Shown here: positions 5,514 to 5,984 of the stretch, piece after piece
How the letters are laid out: every line of letters begins with the position of its first letter
Position numbering within the stretch: the stretch's first letter is position 1
Source of the DNA: Rhodospirillales bacterium
GTDB taxonomy: Bacteria > Pseudomonadota > Alphaproteobacteria > Rhodospirillales > Casp-alpha2
NCBI GenBank assembly: GCA_030727885.1
Contig: JANRAT010000152.1
Span: 1-5,984 of the forward strand
DNA length: 5,984 nt
Direction of reading: 5' to 3'
Translations under genes and position numbers: made by a program
Notes under the pieces: model-generated
Database searches by the model: none
Told to the model about the DNA's origin: nothing
The model's input: only the letters and a program-made list of their open reading frames with translations

Positions 5514-5984
5514 CGCTTTCCGAACTGTCGATCCGCCGACCGGTACTGGCAATCGTCACCAGCCTGCTGATCATCACCGCCGGTGCGGCGGCGCTGCTGA
5601 ATATTCCGATCCGCGAACTGCCCGACGTGGATTCCGCCGTGGTTACGGTAACCACGACCTACACCGGCGCCTCACCGCAGATCATTGATACCGACATCAC
5701 CGAAGTCATTGAAAGCTCGGTCGCCGGCGTATCCGGCATCAAGAGTATAGAGTCGCAAAGCCGTCGCGGCCGCAGCCGTACCGTCATCGAATTCGAGACC
5801 GGCCGCAACATCGATGAAGCCGCCAACGACGTTCGCGATGCCGTCGGCCGGGTGCGCGGCAATCTGCCGGACGGTGTCGACGAGCCGACCGTCGTCAAGA
5901 ACGACAGTGACTCAGATCCGGTGATGCGCCTTGCGGTGTCATCAACCAAGCATTCGCCCGAGGAAATATCAGACTACGTTTCAC
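5510..5984 (+). CDS. RND-family efflux transporter inner-membrane pump (N-terminal 158 residues, 3' end outside window)
   Basis: The frame is open from ATG 5510 to the window end, with one base left after 158 codons; full family members are about 1000-1050 residues. GGAG (5496-5499) ends 10 bases before the ATG. The start LSELSIRRPVLAIVTSLLIITAGAAALLNIPIRELPDVD (3-41) is the classic AcrB/MdtB opening: a short cytoplasmic amphipathic segment ending RRPV, the first transmembrane helix (about 12-30), then the P-x-RELPDVD turn into the periplasm. TYTGASPQIIDTDITEVIESSVAGVSGIKSIES (50-82) and FETGRNIDEAANDVRDAVGRVRGNLP (95-120) are porter-domain motifs, and DEPTVVKNDSDSDPVM (124-139) follows. The proton-relay aspartates lie beyond the window, so activity cannot be checked. 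With the adaptor upstream it forms a proton-driven tripartite export system spanning the envelope. Confidence 0.94.
   Translation, partial: MTLSELSIRRPVLAIVTSLLIITAGAAALLNIPIRELPDVDSAVVTVTTTYTGASPQIIDTDITEVIESSVAGVSGIKSIESQSRRGRSRTVIEFETGRNIDEAANDVRDAVGRVRGNLPDGVDEPTVVKNDSDSDPVMRLAVSSTKHSPEEISDYVS

Overview
The window is a moderately GC-rich, gene-dense stretch of bacterial chromosome. All recognisable genes lie on the + strand. The codon choice (strong G/C third positions), the protein types and the sequence flavour suggest a proteobacterium, most likely an alphaproteobacterium with broad catabolic capacity. That placement is an inference from style; no rRNA or marker gene is present to fix it.

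Left part (1-985): the C-terminal end of an alpha/beta-hydrolase of the arylformamidase/esterase type, cut by the window edge. About 106 bases later comes a complete small protein of the 'amino acid synthesis' family (DUF1185, PF06684), whose biochemical role is unknown.

Middle part (about 1017-4112): an AT-rich control region follows. It carries a candidate LysR-type box (GATAT-N11-ATATC). Next is a tight two-gene unit, a type II haloacid dehalogenase-like HAD hydrolase followed after one base by a class III (CaiB/BaiF) CoA-transferase. A LysR-family regulator lies 80 bases downstream on the same strand. The layout reads as a small catabolic module: a hydrolytic step on a 2-substituted acid or similar compound, CoA activation of an acid, and a dedicated regulator. 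The hydrolase and DUF1185 gene upstream may belong to the same module or to a preceding transcription unit. The substrate cannot be read from the sequence.

Right part (4113-5984): a 200-base intergenic region contains a perfect 15-bp dyad and a weak promoter-like pair. It leads into the start of an RND efflux operon: a membrane-anchored periplasmic adaptor (HlyD/AcrA type), then the first 158 codons of the inner-membrane RND pump, which runs off the window. The 78-base gap between them holds a 24-codon open frame whose stop overlaps the pump start codon (ATGA). No outer-membrane channel gene is visible.

No mobile element, CRISPR array, tRNA or rRNA was seen, and no stretch over 300 bases lacks a gene. 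There is no clear sign of an undescribed system. The most interesting items are the unassigned hydrolase/DUF1185/dehalogenase/CoA-transferase/LysR grouping and its candidate operator.
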